Shown here: piece after piece, positions 9,435 through 22,152 of the stretch
Position numbering within the stretch: position 1 is the stretch's first letter
How the letters are laid out: each line of letters begins with the position of its first letter
Assembly: GCA_030512295.1 (NCBI GenBank)
Contig: JAULSR010000002.1
Location: forward strand, 7,068,001 to 7,132,000
Source: Bombardia bombarda
Lineage: Eukaryota; Ascomycota; Sordariomycetes; Sordariales; Lasiosphaeriaceae
Reading direction: 5' to 3'
DNA: 64,000 bases
The notes under the pieces: model-generated
What the model saw: only the letters and a program-made list of their open reading frames with translations
Told to the model about the DNA's origin: nothing
Databases searched by the model: none
Made by a program: the position numbers and the translations under genes

Positions 9435-12400
9435 AAGTCGATTAGCACCTATATCCAAATATCTGCTGTGAGGTAAATTGAAGGGAAAAAAGCATGTAAC
9501 GGAGGCTGCCCGCAAGGGTTATGAGGTGAGCGACGTGATGTTGAAGCAAGAAAAGACGGCAAGATCCATTTATGTCGGTGGTTGGGCTGCCTTGACCCTG
9601 TCACTTCCATGTCGCCGCTAGAATGGATCCAGGTGCCAACAGGGACCACCCACCATGAATCAATGGTTGCCCGTTGCTTAAACCTTGTTGGTCGCGCCTG
9701 CCTGGAGCATATGCTGTTGGCGACGCCAGCGTCAGGGGTAGGGCAACCAAACCACCACTAACCAGCCTCCTGGGTCGTCGTCCCGTCCCATGAAAGTCAA
9801 TCTACCCAACTACCTTACCACACAGCATGTACCTGCGTAGTCCCACATACAGTAGGATTCTTGATGAGAATCGGGCTGTGTGATTCTACACTTGCTACGA
9901 AGATGGCGTTTCTAGTCTTTGAGAATGCTCTACATGATCATGAGCGACAGCCAAACCTTTCTTTTTTCAACAACATGAGCTTGTCGGTTCTTCATGATGT
10001 CTACCATCATGGGGTACATCATCACCCATCCGAATTTGCCAAGACAAAGTTGTAGGTCCATGTTATCCGACCTGATCCTCAGGTAAAAACTGCCCACAAG
10101 GTAATAGGTATTGCTATATAAAGTTTTTAGTCCTCTGATTAACTCGTAGGCGCCTGGAAGTATTTAACCTAGTCTTTCAAATGTTTTATTTAATTACGGA
10201 AGCCAATATTTAGCTGTCGTGTAGACACGCTTTAATTACGTCCATCCTACACAGTATTTGCCAAAGGATTTATAAAGAAAAATCTTGAAACGAATTACAC
10301 TGTTCTTCTGATTCCTATATTCCGATAAGTGTAGATTTAGCAACCTTGAACTGTAACCTAGTATACCAACGTCAAAGGTAGGGGTATGAGTTGCACAAAG
10401 TTACAGTCAAGGATTCTTTGTTTTTTCTCGCTGTTGTTGATTCCTTACTCCACCCCGCCGTTAATTAGAGTCAAGATGTATCATGTAGCACAAGGTGCCA
10501 AGACTTGGCCAACATCCAGTCCATGCTGCAGGTCTGGCAGCCCTCCTTGCAATCATGTAACAGGCAATCAACAGTTGATGCTTACATCAGGCACCTAGAT
10601 ACATGGACTTTGAAATTTGGTGATAAACCCTAAAGTCTGTAAAGGGATTTAAGCTTCTACTTCGAGTCGGGCAATTCAGTCACCAATCACACCATCTTGC
10701 TGAAACTCACCGAGCATCCTGTTGATCGAAGGGTCAGGCATGATTGTCACCAACGGTCGTAACCATACGCGACAACTATAGAAGATCGTTAACTGATCAA
10801 GAAAATCTCCCCGCCAAGGATACCCAACCTGCATTATTGAGTTCGTACATCCGCGCCATCCACGAGTATTTTGGGTTCTGTATAGCGGCGGTATTGGATC
10901 GAATCTGTGAAACCAGCCAATAAGTTCTTAATCTTAAACTTTAAAGCATAAAGTGCAGCGTTTCTAGCAGTGATCCTCTTGGAGACAAAGGTCCGAGCCA
11001 ATGGAGAGGGTATGTGAAATTGATGACAAGATGGTGGTGTGAAATTCATTGCTCGAACGAATTCTTCGGACATATTTTTAGATGATGGAGATGATGGAGG
11101 TTTTTTCCCGCTCTCGGCCCAGCATTCTTGTGGTCGATATATCTCCTGTATAATCGGGAGGGTAAAGTGCGAGGTGCTCGGACTTCCTGGAATACGAGCC
11201 ATTGGCTGGTGCAGGGCCGTGAAGGATGACCGGGGAATTAAGAACACATAGCTTCCTTTCTTGGGCTGAGATTTGGGCACAAGTCGCATCTACAAAACAT
11301 GGAATTCTTGAATTACCGTGTGGGGAAACCTTGTTGATGTCCGTGGAAGGATGCAGCAAAAAAGCGTTTCAAGGAAGCCCTGATTCAAAAGACGGCATTT
11401 CGTCGTGCAGCAAGTGGGGGACGTTAACTTGTGCGGGCAGGCAACGGCAAGGTGGGATAAAAGCTGCGCCTCCTCCATCGCAAGACGCCACGGTCACGGA
11501 GAATAGTGTTAGGTACAGGTTCCATGAAAAAGGATCAACTAGACTTACTTGCTCAACTGAGGGATAGGTGATATTGCCCGGAGTTAATTAGGTAGGAGAA
11601 GATCGCTAACTAAAAGGAGTTGTGCCTGTGTTGAACTTCTATGAGCGCTTATCTCCGTTCTGAGCTTCACCTACTGTGCGAAAACTGCACTGTCTAGACC
11701 TAGGTCGTTAGCATGTACATGCAACTGCCAACCAACATTACCTACCGGGCCCCTTGGCTGCAACGCACCGTCAACGGCGTCAACAGCGTCAACGGGTGTG
11801 TCAATCCGGCCCATTGCTTGCAGGGGCGCCTCCAGCTGTCTCGATGTAAACAACATTATGTGCAAAAACGCATTGTTCCCGGTTAACTGCCTCAATTTGG
11901 ATTAGGGTAAGAACATTCAGGCGGCTTGCCATAGGTTGGTGCATTAAGAAATCTCATGATTGAGAGATACTATCCCACCCAGATTCATACCCTACCCAGT
12001 GGCTGATACGCGCTCCGCACCCGGCTAACGGTCCTCAGTACCTAATATTGGTATGGCAGCCACGGGAGCGATCTGTCGCTGCAAACTTCCCTTTTTGAAC
12101 TTGCTTACTCGTGTACCCCCGCCCCAGGGCGACGTCAACCGCTACGAGTTTGAGGACCCGAAGACGCGATATATGCAAGAACAAGATAGGCAATCACGGC
12201 GATGGCGTATCGTATAGGAGTGATCTCGTCTGAACTTGGTACTCGTACGATATTCATTACCTACCTACCTTAGGTAGAGTACCTTGAAGTGTTCGCGTCG
12301 CGATAAAACTACCGTGTGCATCCATCTGATAATGTCTGATCTTCTTGAGGTTTTAAGCTTGATCAACAGTTAAATCTTATCAAACTACGCCACAATTGGA

Positions 12401-14518
12401 TCTTCCATCTTCAACAGAATGGCAAACTACCTTATTCACTCATCGTCGCTATAGTGTGTGAGGCGATTCTCATTATGTCAGTCTCCGAACATCACCAAGC
12501 CTGCCTGGCCCTACTTAACCACCTTGTACCTATAAACATCTGATGTTTCACACTTGTGGGAAGCAATACTGGGGTTCTCAGAACGCAGGAAATATGTTGA
12601 ACAGATGGTGGTACCATCGCAGCGTGAATACATTTGACATCAGCTCTAGTAAAGATTGGCGCCGCATCAATGGATGCGGAGACTGACATATGTTTCCCCA
12701 GAGCAGTGTTTTATGCGAATGATTGGGCCGGGTACACGGACATGGAATGAAAATTATGAGAAAAAAACTCTGGTAGACTGGATCCATTCCCCGCATTGAT
12801 ACTACCTCACGACCAGATTCTGCTAGCCACACCTTCGTGTTTGTATGTGGCAGACTAAAGAGTCTTGAAGCTGAAGATCAGTATCGACATCAAACCCGTT
12901 TTCTTCCTGGAAGGTATAAAAACCTTTCGTTTAATATTGCATCGCGGAGCATCTTCTGCCTACTGGGTTTCCTAGGGGAATGCGGCCAGCAGCCTTTACA
13001 GAGCATGGCACGCCACAGCTCAGGCGATGTGGTTGTATGCCTACGACGTTCAGCCTGTATTGGCGCGGCACCTAGCAGTCTGGAACTCGGTCGGGTGGTA
13101 TGTAGTGAGTAGGAACCGGTACCTACCTTATGTATGCTGTGATACATCAACGACGTCTGCCCACGGTTCTAGGTACGGCTCTTCCCGTACCGCCAACATC
13201 AAAGCCAAGACCACTCATGCACCGCCTGCGTTAAGCTAGGGGATCACTGCTTGATTTGGATAGGAAACGGTTGGAAGGATAACCATAAACCCAGCAATAC
13301 CCCATCACTACCCCGGCAATGTTGCAGTAAAGAGTTTCGTTTTCGAACGAAATCACATTTCTTTTCAATGCCATACAAGTAGACAAAAGTCCCGGCATGG
13401 AAAAAGTACAACACAGAAGTTTGCGCGCATCGTTCGACGGCAATGTTATACAATACAACTTGCCCATTGGCGGGCGATGGCGCCAACGCCACCAAGCCGT
13501 TTCCCTCGTGTCCGATCCTCCCGGCCGAATAAAGCCGGGGTTGTCATTGGCGTGCATGGGCTGTCATGCATGGAACTATGTAGTGCAAATGCATTACCGC
13601 GCACGTGCAGATTGGCTGGAATCGACCTTCTATTAGCCATGGTTCCCTGCCCCATGCGTCACTCAGCGGATTCTTGCTGTGAGTGGGGTGGGTGGAAACG
13701 GGGTGTGGCTCACCAGCTCTGATAACGGTTGTTAGCGCAAAGAGATATCTCGTGCAACGCAGATCGATCTTCATACTCGCACGCAAATTACCTACCTTAA
13801 TTAAGATACTTACAGTATGGATTCTGAGAGAAAAATTGGGGCACGGGACACCATAGCATGCATTGCATGGTACCGTGCTGTGGCTGTTTGGGGTATTGAA
13901 CCGAGATAGAGTTCAGTTCCCAGCTATCATGCCGGTGAACCGACAATCGACGGTTTCAAAGCTATGCCTCTGGTACCTACCCACCGTGTAGGTACTGTCG
14001 TGCACAGTAGACGCTGCATCTTGGTTACCCAAGAGGGAAATTTTGTCGGCCATCTGGGCGAGACCACACACCTTGTGCGGTTCTTGGCAAGCATCCTCCT
14101 ACTGCCCATGATAGATCTAGAGCTGCGTCGCCATGCTATGGTAGCTGTCTGCATGTTGCCGTGGCATGCCGTGGCATGCCGTGGCACGAACGAATCCTCC
14201 GTTCTGGAGTGTCGTGACCGTGTCGACCGCCTTCAATCTACCAGTTTCCCTGTGTCGCGATCGCATTACATTAGCGCGACGACTTACTCATACCACCATG
14301 GCACTGGCAATGAAGGTTGGGATAATACTTAATGGAGTGGAGGGGCCACCGACACGGCGAGTGGTTGGATCAAGCCATGTCGTGTTCTCAATGTTGATGA
14401 CTGACCTGGAGCTTCATTTATGTTGTCGTTTTCCTCAACAAATACCTCCCCCGAGATCTCAACAAGACCGCTATCATTTGGTCTCGTGTCGCAGTTTGTC
14501 ATCCGACCCTCAATTCCA
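9435..14518. other. Long gene-poor stretch between the desaturase pseudogene and the metabolic cluster
   Basis: Five kilobases without a convincing gene. Open frames such as 10834-11289 (minus) and 13964-14332 (plus) show no domain, signal peptide or splice logic. There are scattered CCTACCTTAGGTA-like short palindromes (for example 12255-12285) and a small repeat of GTGGCATGCC at about 14158-14186. AT-rich blocks lie at 10080-10380. The last few hundred bases should include the promoter of the first zinc-cluster regulator. Confidence 0.35.
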
Positions 14519-16992
14519 ATGGAGCAGAGAAAGGGCACGATAGACACCTCCGCAACAAGCCCAGGCGCTGCCGCAGGTGGCGCCAACCGCCATTTGGCCT
14601 GCAACAGGTGCCGTATCCGCAAAGTCAAGTGCGATGGGCGGAAACCCTTTTGCAAGCGGTGTGCCAGTGGTCAAGCCGCCTGGGAGTGCACATACCCCTG
14701 CCCCGCCAAGAAAGGGCGACCGAAGCGCAGTAAGAACCACCTCGCTGGAGCCACCTCGCTGGGACAGCCCGTGTATCTTACTCTTACCTAGTAGCGCAAT
14801 CGCTGCCCAGTCCTGCGAGCTCGCACCCTGATGGGTCCAAAAGTCCATGTCCCTCTGGGAACGCTGAGGCCTCAAATTCGACAAGCACTCCCAGTTTTGA
14901 CTCGGCCGTGCTCTTGTCCAGCAACAGCCTGAAGTCGGAGCAGAACCTCTTGGACGATCTCCTCCACCACCATGAGACTCACAGCGACCAGATCATGTTT
15001 GATGAGCTACTGCAACAAGACATCGAAAATGGCGATCACCTGATATTTGACGACCTCATGCGCCAGGATGACAGCAACGGCGACGATCTCTTTAGCCCCT
15101 TTTACCACAGCATGGATCCTTCGACGTGCTCAAACACGCGCTGTCGAACTCCAGACAATCTGACCATTGATCTGACTGACGAAGTTGAAACACCGCCCGA
15201 GGGAATTGCACAACTCAAAATGCTACGCATGGAGCTCCAAGCGGCCCTCGACTCCCAGGCTGGAGCAACAGCAAAGCCGCAGATTCCTCAACCCCCACCG
15301 GAATTGAGGGATCTGATGTACGTATCTGCCCATAATCCTCTATCTTTTTCCCTGACCCTACCTAATCAGTTACCGCGCTAGGTTCTCTACATACTTCAAG
15401 TCATGCCAGAGCACACTCCGGCTCTTTGACGATCCAGAGCGCTTGGCCATTCTGACACGGCAGTCCTCGTGTGATTCTATCGCTTTGAGATACGCCGTGT
15501 TTGCACACGCCGCTCCACTGTGCGCGCAGTTCTCTGTCTGGGCCGCGGCCAACATGGACATGGTTGCACCTGGTGAGGACTATGCTAACTTCTTCTACCG
15601 CTTGGCTCATTCGGCCCTCGAACAATGCAACATTGAACAGAAGTTCAGCACGCCCTCGTTGCAAGCTTTGCAGTCAGCCATTTTGGTTGGTCTCTACGAG
15701 CTGCAGCACGCCGAGTTTGGCCTTGCTTGGCTGACGGCAAGCCGTGCGGTCTGGCTTGCGCAAATGATGCAGTTGTATTCCCTTGACTCGGAACAATCAC
15801 CGGATTTTGACAGCGAACACCTAGAGGAAGCGAGAAAGGCTATGTGGGGTGCCAACAGCCTGACATGTTTTCTCATTACTGGTGGGAGATTAGCAGATTC
15901 TGTGAGCATTGAAGAGGTAAGAACTCCTCGGCGGCTCGATTTCTCATTGCCCTGTAAACCTAACATTTAACATAGGTCACAACGTCACTTCCCCAGTCAT
16001 CTGTAAACCAGAAGCTCTCCATACCAGGCGTAAACATCGGCGATGTATTCCGCAAAGCATCTCCACGCCCCTTGTCATTTCACGAAGGGCAAGCCGTGTG
16101 TCGAATGCTCGCTCAGCGAGTTATAGTACACGTCAAAAAGACGCGACATACAAGCATGCCCGACCAACAACCGTACAACTTCTGGACAAATCAACACCGC
16201 CTTGAGGAAATTATGCGCTACGTCCTAAACATCACAAAATCATCTCCCTCATCTTCAGCAGCCACTAACTCTTCCTCGATGTGCGCGGCTGCGGGAAGTG
16301 GCGCAATCGACTCTTCAAACACACCCAAGGTCGTGCTCACCCTTCACATCAAGGCTCTCATGATCGTAATCTACGAAGCCAAGCTGAGGAAAATGCGCTC
16401 TACAACCCAGAGTCCAAACCAAAACGGACCTGGCCAGATACGCTCCACCGAGAACTCGCTACTGCAACGGGCGCTGGAAATCGCAGAGGCGGTTCAGACG
16501 AGCGTGCTAGCTACTGATGCAGCCACACATTTGACCGTGACATGGTCCGTCTATGTTGCGCTCCAGTCACTGCTGCGCCAGAGGCGGCGGAGCAGTTCTG
16601 CACATCATCCCCCACAACAACAACAGCAACAACAACAACAACATCAACAGCAGCTCGAAATGACGGCCTGGACTGCATGCAGCTCAGGCGATAGCATCAT
16701 GGGGGGGTTTGGAAGCTACGACATGGGGAGCATCACATGTGGCAACGCCATGGGCGGCTTCGAGTCGGCAGATAGCACCATGACGCTGGCGGGCGCGTTG
16801 GTGCTTGACACCTTCAATGTGCTGCATAACGCACTGACAGAATGGAGCGATAAAAGTCCAGTTGCCGCATTCTTTGTGGACCAGATCGAGATGGAAAGCG
16901 GCGAGATTGACGGTGCCCTGGACAAGCGCTTGGTGGGACTCGGAGACTTTGCGCTATGGAATTGCTGGAGTTTGAGGAGGGCATCTGTCTAA
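14519..16992 (+). CDS. Zn(II)2Cys6 transcription factor, about 761 residues
   Basis: This is a nuclear DNA-binding regulator. The N-terminal binuclear zinc cluster is CNRCRIRKVKCDG followed by KPFCKRC and a sixth Cys in WECTYP, then a basic KKGRPKRSK linker. The rest matches the layout of a fungal transcription-factor middle homology region (for example ALRYAVFAHAAPLC and RMLAQRVIVHV). A poly-Gln/His tract at 16613-16653 probably marks a flexible activation segment. There are three introns: 14730-14794 (GTAAGA; a tandem TAGTAG acceptor allows 14791 or 14794), 15318-15381 and 15917-15975. With these the frame is open to the TAA-type end at 16992. I chose the ATG at 14519, closest to the zinc cluster; an in-frame ATG at 14420 adds 33 residues. 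It is the first gene of the cluster and on the same strand as the next regulator, so local control of the PKS genes is inferred. Confidence 0.87.
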
Positions 16993-18110
16993 GTGATTGT
17001 GAGAAACATACCTTAGCTGTGGCATTGTCTGATTGAAGTGGTTGAGGGTTTGGGGGAACAGAATGAAGGATACTTAAGGCACCTACACAATGTCATGTCA
17101 GTTAGATTCTAGTCTACAGATTGCGCTTAAGACAATATGAACCAGTATTATAAGTAAGCAGGCCTGAAGCTTTGCAGTTGCCCATATACGAGCTATGGTT
17201 GCTTGGTCGTTTAATAAAGCACAGCACAAACATTTGGACTTATATATTTTTGTCATCCCTGCAGGACTGTACGAACGCAATGCTCCCCCGTAATTTCTGA
17301 TGTTAATGTCAGGGTGGTACTGATTGGTCAAAACCCAAGCTTCTCCACCCGTTGACAAATATGAGTTTAACATGCTAGAGTTACGAGCAAGTGTTGCGAA
17401 TTCACCGTTGCACGCATTTACTTGCGTTCGCTATCCCATGACGTCATCTCAGGCCAATCTCGTTGTTGGAGTTTTACGAGTTTCCTTTGTCGAGGCTTAT
17501 GCGGGGTTATCAGCAATTGGCAGGAAAGGGCAAGGTGCCGAATTAAGCTGACAAGCCTGGATCGGCAGGGCAGGGGCGGACTGAGAGTCATGAATCTGGG
17601 GCCCACGCGTGTGCATGTGCACCGCCGTTGTTTTAGTTCACTTGCTTCTCGACCTCATGATCCTCACTTTCTTTGTTCATGCTCTCGTGGTGAGCTCGGC
17701 AGGAGCTTCCTAACCCCTACCTCCCCCCGGCGCCGCCTTGCAGGTTTACCCCGCCCTGGAGTCCTGGGCCAGATCTCTTGGTCTTCCATTCTCCGACTCG
17801 CTGCCGATTACTGATGCACCAACCAGGACCCTTACCGGCCTGACCTATAGAATGCGACGAACAAATTTGGGGTGTCAAACATCCATTCCGTGGTGGCCCC
17901 CCTTGGCCGACTGGTGCCGATTTGTAACCATCATCCTGAGCTTCTGCGTCACAACCTCTCCATCGTCCGTTCCAGACTCGTTGCGACAAGGTGCCTAGCG
18001 ACGGGACATCATTTCTCAATTTGGCACTTAAAGTTGGATTTTGGGAAACCATAAGACTCGGCGACAAAATTGCGTCAAAAATACCACCTAGATTTTCAAA
18101 AGACGTGGCC
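16993..18110. other. Intergenic between the two regulators
   Basis: This holds the 3' flank of the first regulator and the promoter of the second. The open frame at 17098-17373 (minus) and those at 17324-18054 (plus) show no domain. No repeat was seen. Confidence 0.4.
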
Positions 18111-20063
18111 ATGGAGGAGTCGCCGCCGGGTTCTGAGGAACTGCCTACTGTCGCTGCCGCCAAGCGCAGACGTCGAGGGGGAACACGCAGAAAAACAGGT
18201 GCGCTTCTCACCACAGCTCGTGATGGTGCAGCTTGTCAGATTACCGTGCTCCATGCGCTGACCATTGGCACGATTTGGCCCTTTCCAGGCTGGTCAGTTT
18301 TCAGTTCTTACTTCTCCATCCTCCCCCAGCTGCTTTGTCATTCGCCTCCACTGCCAAACGTCTCACCGTCGCTGACCCAACATCACCAATTCGTTCCTGA
18401 CCAATAGTTATACATGCAAAGCCCGCCATGCGCGATGCGACGAGAAAAAGCCGGTGTGCAGCAACTGCGAGCGCCTCAATCTTCAGTGTCGCGCCTTCGA
18501 GTTCATCCGGCGTTCAGTGTGGTGCGATACGACAGAAACCCCGACCGCCACCCCTCCAATATTAAACCGCATGCCGTCAGGTGTCACGGCAGGGGCTGAA
18601 AAGCTTGACATCTCTCCTGCCCCTGCCCCGGTCACCACCTCTCCGAAGTCTACCTGGGATATCTTTAACACATGTTTGCCTGATGTGGACTTTGAGGAGG
18701 TTGTCAACGTGCCTTCTTCCTCGGGGTCATCTACCTCGCAGCCACCGACCACACCTATCTTTACCGTTGGTGGGAGTCGCTTAGTTTCCCCGGGCACTTT
18801 CAGCCAGATAGATTCGCAGATTGTACCCCTGACTGCGGAAAATGCCCATTTGTTAACCGTCTATCAGGCTGGTGTCGCAACGTGGATGGACATCTTTGAC
18901 CACACATGCGCCTACCAGCGCGAGGTACCGCGGCGATGTCTAACCTCGGGATTGGTGCTAAATAGTGTGTGTGCATTCACAGCGAAGAACCTTAGTCTGC
19001 TCCCCTCGGGTGATGTCTGGGCCGCCACTGCCGCTCGTTACTACGGCGACTCCCTGCGGATGCTGATCCGATACTTGAACAGCAGCTCGCCGCAGAGCGA
19101 TGCACTCACGGCTACCATGCTACTTTGCAGCTACGAGTTAATTGCGGCTCGCGGCCACGAACACCAGCGCCATTGCTATGGAGCCCTGACGTTAATTACC
19201 ACCCACGGCATCACAGCTCAGTCTCTGGGAATGGATAGAGCTAATTTCTGGATCTACATCCGCCACGAGATAACTGTTGCACTGGTCAACGAGGTGCCAT
19301 TGCAGATTAACCCCACAGAGTGGAATGTCACTTGGCCGGAGGAGGGGAATGTCGAGGAGGATGTTTTGGGCAACCAGCTTCTCTGGCTCCTTGGCAGAGC
19401 TATCAACGTTGCTTACACGCCCATCTCGCATCTCTCACCAGGGAGGGAACGACAAGAAATCCTCACTGATGCGGCAATGTGGTTTGCCACATTGCCAGTG
19501 TCTTTCAAAGGCGTCAAGTATGGCCAACCTGATGATCAGGGCTTTAACAAGATCTATTACCCTGTATCAGCTGCGGGTAAGTGTTCGAGAGTCAAGTCTC
19601 TCACATTAGGACAAGATTGCTGACGCAGCCTACTTCGAAAGCTGCTGCTATGATGTGGTACCATATGCTTCACATCCTGCTCTTCGCAGAGCCCACACTC
19701 CAGCACCCCTCTCAAATACCACAGGTGGGCGTTCTTCCTTACAATGTTTGGCCTCATCATAGCTGACATGACCAAGGTTCAATATCATGCAACCGAGGTT
19801 GCTAATATAGCGCTATCCGACATAAATCAAAGCGTGCGCAGCTTCTCAGCTCAAGCGCTCTTTTATGGTAATCTACGCCAACTCTCTATAAACATGATGT
19901 ATGAAGCATTACTGACAACCAAATCACAGCCGCCAAGCATATTAGCGGTATAGGCAAAAAGACAAAGCTCTGGACACTGCTTGAGGACCTGGAAGTGCGC
20001 CATGGGTTCACCACACGTAGCCGCGTGCACAAGCTTCAGCAACTTGTTGAGACACGTCTTTAA
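18111..20063 (+). CDS. Zn(II)2Cys6 transcription factor with PF11951-like domain, about 522 residues
   Basis: The ATG at 18111 begins an acidic leader followed by a basic RRRRGGTRRKT segment. The zinc cluster is read across introns: RKT-G-C-Y-T-C, then KARHARCDEKKPVCSNC and LNLQC. The first Cys codon is formed by splicing. The downstream part (WMDIFDHTCAYQREVPRRC, LLCSYELIAARGHEHQRHC, FWIYIRHEITVALVNE) matches the fungal transcription-factor domain of ARCA-type regulators. Introns: 18199-18288, 18293-18407 (leaving a 4-base exon GCTG), 19577-19641, 19725-19776 and 19868-19929. If the first 90-nt segment is retained, the frame also stays open and adds 30 residues. The end LVETRL is followed by TAA at 20061-20063. 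It converges on the P450 and probably acts with its upstream neighbour on cluster expression (inference). Confidence 0.85.
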
Positions 20064-20400
20064 TAATAGCTTTTGAACAGGCTCCAGGAAGCTTATCTCA
20101 GCGCGATATTCTTGCAACAACAGCCCAACGACACCCAAATCTGACAAAGGGACAAATAAGGACAAGACAGAATTTGAGGCTAATACTATGAATACCATAT
20201 ATCGTTCATATAATCATCTCGTCATACCGTATGCAGCGCTCGCGTTCTCGATTAATTGCGAAAACATGATGCCATACAAATTCCATTCTCTTTCTCCAGT
20301 CTTCCAAATCTAACATCATTACTCCTTAGGCTGTTTAATCTAGTCCAACCCAGCCCACACGGTCGCTTCTTTACTAGCTCGAGGCTTTGAATAGCCATCT
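20064..20400. terminator. Convergent 3' flanks (regulator and P450)
   Basis: Some 337 bases between the stop codons of two convergent genes. It is AT-rich and has no open frame of note. It must hold both polyadenylation regions; I could not assign individual signals with confidence. Confidence 0.35.
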
Positions 20401-22152
20401 TCAAGCCTTCTCTGGAAACTCGCGCTTCCAGATCTTGAGGGGCAACTCGTCGGGCCAAAGGTTGAAATAGTCCACCCACGTAAACTCCCAGTCAGGGCTG
20501 GTCAGGGCGAACTCGTAGTTATGCACGAGCGTCGCGACGAAGACGTTCTGCACCAGCATAGCGACGTTTCGACCGATGCAGCTGCGCGACCCAGCGCTGA
20601 AGGGCATGTAGACGGTCAACATCTCGCGCAGCTTTTCGCGGTCCTCGCCTTCGGCCACGAGCCAGCGCTCGGGCTTGAAGGCCTCGGGGTCAGGGAAGAT
20701 ATCCGGGTCGCGATGCGCCGTGAAGGAGGAGATGGACACGTTGGTGTCGCCCGGGATGAGGCAGCCATCGACGACGTGGGACTGACCAGGGGGGGTGCGG
20801 CGTGCGAGATCGGTGGCAACAGGGGGTGAGAGGCGCATTGACTCGTCGATGCAGGCGCGCAGGTAGGGGAGGGACTTGGTCTTTGCCCAGGTGGCGACCT
20901 CGTCGGCGGGGAGGAGGGCAGCGTCGAGCTCGGCTTTGAGGCGCGTCATGGCGGCGGGGTTCTTGACGAGGTAGTAGAGGGTGTTGACGAGGGAGATGCC
21001 GGGGGCGTCGCCGCCTCCGTTGACTGGGTGTGGGGAGAGGTGGTCAGTTGATGCTGTTGGGGGGGGGGGGGCAGAAAAATGAAAAGGGGGAATTGTTGTC
21101 AAAGCTGAAGAGGAATTGTGAAGGGGGAAAAGGGGAGAAAAACGGAAAGAGACAGAAAAGCACATACCCATCTGCTCACACTCGGCAATCAGGTCAGGTG
21201 TCGAAATATCGGGGATGCCACCGGTTTTCTTGTCGGTAATCATGGGCTGCAGGAGATCGTCAAATACCTCACCCTTCTCATGGCGCTCGACGCGGTCCTT
21301 GATGAGCTTCTTGATGATCATTGTATACCTGTCACTAGCGGCCCAGTTCTTGCGGTACCAGGGGATCAACTTGCGGGTGAGCTTCTTCAGCATCTGGAAG
21401 TTCTCGAGATCCCAGACGAGGGTGGAGTTGGCCCGCGTGCCGCTACGCAAGCAATCCAGCAGACTGACCGTCTCCTTCTTGCCATTGGTGCCGTCAATCT
21501 CGATCTCGATCAGGTCGGCACCTTGGGCGACAAAGTTGACGTTGGTGGTCATGCCCACCCTGATGGCACAGTCAAAGGCATACAGCATGCCCCAGTAGTT
21601 TCCATCAAATGTGAGATCCTCCTTGCGGGGGACGGCTCCGGGAGCGAGGGGCGTGGTGCACAGGGCGTCCATCTTGCGCACCAGGGTGGCCGTGATGTCG
21701 AGGATGCCGGGCTCCCACATCTCGATATTCTTGGGAGCATATGCGGTGGCGACCATGCGGCGGCGAGAGGAGTGCAGGGCGCGGCTTGTGATGTTGACCA
21801 GATGCTTGCCACCCACGTTCAGCTCGCCGTAGATGTTGCCCTTGTTGCAGGGTGAGGCGTAGCCGTAGATGTCCTTGACGGCGCGTGACCTGCCAAATGA
21901 CAGATGGTTGGGCCCGACGCGGATGACAGGCTGCTTCTTGAGCGCCTCATGCAGACGACGTGTGTGGAACTGGCCGGGGGCATGGTTGCGTGCAAACTCC
22001 CAGTTGTATGCCATGCCCGTCACGCCCGACAGGAGGTTCTGGTTCGGGTACTTGCGAAACCCTTTGGGGTCTTGGAAGTAGCGGATGAAGGGACGGGCAA
22101 CGAAGGCGAGCAACACGCCCGTGATGCCCAGTAGGACTATTGTTATCGACAT
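20401..22152 (-). CDS. Cytochrome P450 monooxygenase, about 535 residues
   Basis: This is a microsomal haem-thiolate monooxygenase. The ATG at 22152 gives an N-terminal membrane anchor (ITIVLLGITGVLLAFVA). The K-helix ExxR is ESMR, the meander is FKPERW, and the haem loop is FSAGSRSCIG with the axial Cys near residue 477. One 144-nt intron (21167-21024) contains a 12-base G run on the plus strand and splits the I helix. After splicing the I-helix motif reads NGGGDAPG. The usual acid-Thr pair (A/G-G-x-D/E-T) is therefore Asp-Ala, so the canonical proton-relay Thr is missing. General layout resembles fungal CYP53-like or pisatin-demethylase-like P450s, but I cannot place the family firmly. It probably oxidises the polyketide made by the cluster PKS (inference from position). 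Confidence 0.92.
   Translation of the reverse strand: MSITIVLLGITGVLLAFVARPFIRYFQDPKGFRKYPNQNLLSGVTGMAYNWEFARNHAPGQFHTRRLHEALKKQPVIRVGPNHLSFGRSRAVKDIYGYASPCNKGNIYGELNVGGKHLVNITSRALHSSRRRMVATAYAPKNIEMWEPGILDITATLVRKMDALCTTPLAPGAVPRKEDLTFDGNYWGMLYAFDCAIRVGMTTNVNFVAQGADLIEIEIDGTNGKKETVSLLDCLRSGTRANSTLVWDLENFQMLKKLTRKLIPWYRKNWAASDRYTMIIKKLIKDRVERHEKGEVFDDLLQPMITDKKTGGIPDISTPDLIAECEQMGMCFSVSFRFSPLFPLHNSSSALTTIPPFHFSAPPPPTASTDHLSPHPVNGGGDAPGISLVNTLYYLVKNPAAMTRLKAELDAALLPADEVATWAKTKSLPYLRACIDESMRLSPPVATDLARRTPPGQSHVVDGCLIPGDTNVSISSFTAHRDPDIFPDPEAFKPERWLVAEGEDREKLREMLTVYMPFSAGSRSCIGRNVAMLVQNVFVATLVHNYEFALTSPDWEFTWVDYFNLWPDELPLKIWKREFPEKA

Noticed and set aside
10834..11289. A 151-codon minus-strand frame in the gene-poor stretch
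   Set aside because: No domain, no signal peptide, no splice context, and overlapping frames of similar length on the other strand.
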